34,673 nucleotides of DNA from Nocardioidaceae bacterium (GTDB lineage: Bacteria; Actinomycetota; Actinomycetes; Propionibacteriales; Nocardioidaceae), in contig JAJUGK010000008.1 in NCBI GenBank assembly GCA_029268205.1, forward strand, positions 1 to 34,673, given 5' to 3'. Under the pieces are notes generated by a model, which made no database searches, was not told the DNA's origin, and worked only from the letters and a program-made list of their open reading frames with translations. A program made the position numbers and the translations under genes. Below are positions 31,410 to 34,673 of this stretch, piece by piece. Every line of letters begins with the position of its first letter. Within the stretch, counting starts at the first letter, position 1.

Positions 31410-32647
31410 CAGACCAGGGGCGGTGCCGGGGTGACGATGCCAGCGGCGGCGTCGGCGGCCTCGACCTCCTCGCGGGAGATGCCGAGCAGATAGATGATCG
31501 TGTCGAGGTAGGGCACGTTGACGGTCGTGTCGGCGGCCTCCTGCACGACCGGCTTGGCGTTGAAGGCGATGCCGAGCCCGGCGGCGGAGAGCATGTCGAG
31601 ATCGTTGGCGCCGTCGCCGATCGCGATCGTGGCGGCCTCGGGGATCCCGGCCTGCTCCGCGAACCGGCGCAGCGCCTCGGCCTTACCGGCCCGGTCGACC
31701 ACGTCGCCCACGATGCGCCCGGTGAGGCGACCGTCGACGATCTCGAGCTCGTTGGCGGCCGCGTAGTCGATGCCGAGGTCGGCGGCGAGCCGATCGGTCA
31801 GCTGGGTGAATCCGCCGGAGACGATGGCGAACTGGTAACCCAGCCGCTTGAGCGTGCGCACCATCGTGCGCGCGCCGGGGGAGAGCAGGATCCGGTCCCA
31901 CACCGCGTCGAGCGCCGACTCGGGGAGGCCGGCCAGGAGTGCGACCCGCTCGCGCAGGGACTGCTCGAAGTCCAGCTCGCCCCGCATCGCGGCCTCGGTG
32001 ACCCGGGCGACCTCGCCCAGGCACCCCGCCTCCTCGGCGAGCATCTCGATCACCTCGCCCTGGACCAGGGTGGAGTCGACGTCCATGACGATCAACCGGC
32101 GGCCGTGGCGCCAGATCTCGGCCGGCTGCACCGCGACGTCGACCTGTTGGCGGGCGGCCTCCTTCGCGAGCACGGCGCGCAGGGCGACCGGGTCGGTGCC
32201 GGAGACGTGCAGGTCGATCGCGGTGACGGGGTAGCGCGCCATCCGCTCGATCCGGTCGATGTTGGCACCTGTGTCGGCGATGCGGCCCACGATCGCGGCG
32301 AAGGCCGCCGACCGCAGCGGCATGCCGAGCACGGTGACGTGGCTGCGGCCCTCCCGGCGGTGCCGGTTGTCGCCGATGCCGCGTTCGACCTCGACCTGCA
32401 TGTCGAGGTCGTCGGCGACCTCGTGCACCGCGTCGCGGAGCGGCGTGAGGTCGCGCGGCGCGCTGACCAGGACGCCGAGCACGAGCCGGCGGCGCAGAAC
32501 GATCTGCTCGATGTCGAGGACCTCGACGCCGTACGGCGCCAGCGTCGAGAAGATCGCAGAGGTCACCCCGGGGCGGTCCTTGCCGGTGAAGGTGATCAGG
32601 ACCGTCTTCGGAGCGGCGTCGTCGGGCTGCGGGAGCGGGGAGACCAT
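31409..32647 (-). CDS. serB: Phosphoserine phosphatase SerB with ACT domains
   Basis: HAD-family phosphatase for the last step of serine synthesis, 412 residues. The N-terminal ~180 residues form two ACT-like domains (TVLITFTGKDRPGVTSAIF and SHVTVLGMPLRSAAFAAIV), likely serine-sensing as in mycobacterial SerB2. The catalytic domain has DVDSTLVQ (D189, D191), VSGGF, K322 and GDGANDLDML. ATG 32647 gives MVSPLPQP. The upstream hypothetical gene stops 13 nt before it, and its TAG forms TAGCCT, 10 nt before the ATG, a possible own promoter. Its C-terminus converges on the SixA-like gene. Confidence 0.94.
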   Translation of the reverse strand: MVSPLPQPDDAAPKTVLITFTGKDRPGVTSAIFSTLAPYGVEVLDIEQIVLRRRLVLGVLVSAPRDLTPLRDAVHEVADDLDMQVEVERGIGDNRHRREGRSHVTVLGMPLRSAAFAAIVGRIADTGANIDRIERMARYPVTAIDLHVSGTDPVALRAVLAKEAARQQVDVAVQPAEIWRHGRRLIVMDVDSTLVQGEVIEMLAEEAGCLGEVARVTEAAMRGELDFEQSLRERVALLAGLPESALDAVWDRILLSPGARTMVRTLKRLGYQFAIVSGGFTQLTDRLAADLGIDYAAANELEIVDGRLTGRIVGDVVDRAGKAEALRRFAEQAGIPEAATIAIGDGANDLDMLSAAGLGIAFNAKPVVQEAADTTVNVPYLDTIIYLLGISREEVEAADAAAGIVTPAPPLV

Positions 32648-32657
32648 GGCGAGGGCG

Positions 32658-32663
32658 AGGCTA
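32658..32663 (-). promoter_or_regulatory. Candidate -10 box of serB, embedded in a stop codon
   Basis: TAGCCT on the minus strand; TAG is the stop of the upstream gene. The gap to ATG 32647 is 10 nt, slightly longer than in the leaderless cases. Confidence 0.4.
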
Positions 32664-33395
32664 TCGCTGCGCGTCGGCGGAGCAGGCGGCGACCAGGGCA
32701 TGTCTCGCTGCGTGGTCGAGGTCGCCCAGCAGTGCGCGCCGACGCTCGATCGTGCCGAGGTCGACCGCGCCACCCTCGTCGTCGAGGGCGAGGTCGATGA
32801 CCCGACGACTCAGCAGGGCCTGGGCGATGACCGGCGCGACCTCGGGAGCGGTCCCCGGCACGGCGAGATCGGCGCGCGGCCGGCGCAGGTCGGTGAGCTC
32901 GTCGGCGATCTCGGGACGCCAGCGGGCGACCTGCAGGTCGGCCAGTGCCTGGGCGGCCTCCACGAGCGTCACGCGCAGTGCTCGGGCCGCGTCCCGCAGC
33001 ATCGGGACCGGGCGCGGCAGGTGCGCGTCGTACGTCGTCCAGGTGACGACGTCGCCCGACCGGTCGGGGACCAGCCCGATCCCCGAGCCGAGGAGCACCA
33101 CCGCCTGCTCCGCCTCGAGGGCCGCGTCGGCGAAGGTCCGCGGCCCGGCGAGGCCGGCGGGGTCCCCGGCGACAGGGAGGGCGATCCCGACGCCGGTGGT
33201 GCCGCTGCGCAGACGCCCCAACGCGAGCGCGAGGGGAACGGTGTCGCCGGCGGGGTCGGCCATGGCATCAGCGACGGTGTGCACGGTGTCGTCGGCGCCG
33301 AGCGCGTCGAGCAGGTCGTCGCTCGCGGTCGCTCCGCGCACCCAGGCGTCGAGCCAGAGCGCGAGTCGGGCGGAATCGGGCAGATCTGGGGGCAC
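32661..33395 (-). CDS. Conserved hypothetical protein
   Basis: Protein of 244 residues that I do not recognise. It is soluble, acidic and Ala/Leu-rich, without signal peptide, membrane segment or nucleotide motif. Recognisable elements are an N-terminal helical region with WLDAWVRGATASDDLLDALG, a central strand-rich part (GVGIALPVAGDPAGL, VVLLGSGIGLVPD, VVTWTTYDAH) and a helical C-terminus (LGDLDHAARHALVAAC). Codon pattern equals its neighbours, so it is a real resident gene. GTG 33395 is preceded by TAGCCT at 6 nt, probably leaderless. It lies directly upstream of serB, and linkage to serB is the only functional clue. Confidence 0.75.
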   Translation of the reverse strand: MPPDLPDSARLALWLDAWVRGATASDDLLDALGADDTVHTVADAMADPAGDTVPLALALGRLRSGTTGVGIALPVAGDPAGLAGPRTFADAALEAEQAVVLLGSGIGLVPDRSGDVVTWTTYDAHLPRPVPMLRDAARALRVTLVEAAQALADLQVARWRPEIADELTDLRRPRADLAVPGTAPEVAPVIAQALLSRRVIDLALDDEGGAVDLGTIERRRALLGDLDHAARHALVAACSADAQR

Positions 33396-33401
33396 GCGAG
33401 G

Positions 33402-33407
33402 AGGCTA
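33402..33407 (-). promoter_or_regulatory. -10 box of the hypothetical gene (leaderless)
   Basis: TAGCCT on the minus strand, 6 nt before GTG 33395. Confidence 0.5.
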
Positions 33408-33436
33408 GCGGGGCCACGCCGGATGGTCCGGTGGCG

Positions 33437-33442
33437 TAGGTT
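33437..33442 (+). promoter_or_regulatory. Candidate -10 box of the ABC ATPase gene
   Basis: TAGGTT, 39 nt before ATG 33482. This gene has a normal ribosome-binding site, so a short leader is expected. Confidence 0.4.
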
Positions 33443-33481
33443 GGCGGTGTCCGTCACGCACCGGAGTTCCCCGAGGAGATC

Positions 33482-34281
<800 letters not shown>

Positions 34282-34282
<1 letters not shown>

Positions 34283-34673
34283 TGCCCAAGATCCGGGGTC
34301 ACAGCCTCGAGGCCCACCGGGCGGAGACCGCGCGCCGGGTCTTCGAGGCGTTCGTGCGCCTGGTCGCCGAGCACGGGTACGCCGCGGTGTCGATGGCCGA
34401 CATCGCGCGTGAGGCCGCGGTCGGGCGGACCTCGCTCTACAACCACTTCCGCGACAAGGAGGACATCCTCCTGGCGTACGCGATGGACGAGACCTCGCGC
34501 TACGTCGCCGACCTGGAGCAGGCCATGGCCGAGGCGGAGACGCCGTTGGAGCGCCTGCGCATCTATGTGCGCGAGTATCTCCGGCTCGCCGACTCCTTCC
34601 ACTTCGGCCTCGGGCCGGAGGTCTACGCCGTCCTGTCACCCGAGGCCGGCCGCCAGATCCACGAGCACATCCG
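34282..34673 (+). CDS. TetR-family regulator (3' end outside window)
   Basis: N-terminal 130 residues of a TetR regulator, open at the window edge. The HTH is complete: FVRLVAEHGYAAVSMADIAREAAVGRTSLYNHFRDKEDIL. The start of the ligand domain follows (ETPLERLRIYVREYLRLADSFHF). The ATG overlaps the ABC ATPase stop, so it is co-transcribed and may regulate that gene. Missing from the ORF track because it has no stop in the window. Ligand and full length cannot be judged. Confidence 0.88.

Overview
This is a contiguous, very GC-rich chromosomal segment from an actinobacterium. The G/C-dominated third codon positions, an almost exclusive use of TGA stops, many GTG starts and many leaderless promoters support this. 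The gene set (SufR-SufBDCSUT, CtaA/CtaB/SURF1, an InhA-type enoyl reductase, acVLRF1, DUF3099, BioY-BioMN) fits a free-living member of the Propionibacteriales such as a Nocardioides-like organism; the genus is an inference. The backbone order tkt / ctaB / ABC exporter / sufR-suf ... ABC-F ... crotonase ... fabG-inhA resembles, from memory, the Mycobacterium tuberculosis Rv1449c-Rv1484 region, so most of the window is conserved core chromosome. I see no tRNA, rRNA, insertion sequence, prophage or CRISPR array, and no gene-free stretch longer than about 200 bp.

Layout. 1-5761: transketolase (cut by the left edge), ctaB on the opposite strand, then a leftward operon of a two-gene ABC exporter plus ctaA; ctaA and ctaB converge and overlap. 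5866-12275: the complete iron-sulfur assembly operon sufR-B-D-C-S-U-T, mostly with ATGA overlaps, starting from a promoter that overlaps a likely SufR operator. 12312-13791: acVLRF1 ribosome-rescue peptidyl-tRNA hydrolase and an APH-like phosphotransferase. 13855-18589: a leftward biotin-uptake operon, bioY - short acyl-CoA ligase - thiolase - ecfA(bioM) - ecfT(bioN), facing a divergent TetR regulator (BioQ-like) across a perfect 13+13 bp inverted repeat. 18601-26386: ABC-F ATPase, MMPL exporter with divergent MarR regulator, crotonase, ABC half-exporter and an atypical SDR. 26278-28495: SURF1, moaA and a small Zn-ribbon-like protein. 28620-31389: DUF3099 membrane protein, dodecin, the fatty-acid reductases fabG-fabI(inhA-like) and a SixA phosphatase. 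31409-34673: serB, an unrecognised protein, an ABC ATPase and a TetR regulator cut by the right edge.

How the genes fit together. Three themes recur: aerobic respiration (heme o and heme a synthesis, SURF1, Fe-S assembly), cofactor supply (biotin uptake, molybdopterin, flavin storage by dodecin) and fatty-acid synthesis, which needs biotin for acetyl-CoA carboxylase. The part most worth pursuing is the biotin locus. It places a CoA ligase lacking the usual N-terminal third, and a thiolase whose second catalytic cysteine is alanine, between the S component and the ECF energizing module. The same bioY-ligase-thiolase trio occurs, to my knowledge, in Bacillus subtilis yhfUTS under BirA control, so an uncharacterised biotin-linked acyl-CoA step is plausible.

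A second pattern runs through the whole window. At least eleven genes look leaderless, with a TANNNT -10 box 6-8 nt before the start codon. In four gene pairs the TAG stop codon of the upstream gene is also the first half of the next gene's -10 box, although TAG is otherwise almost unused here.
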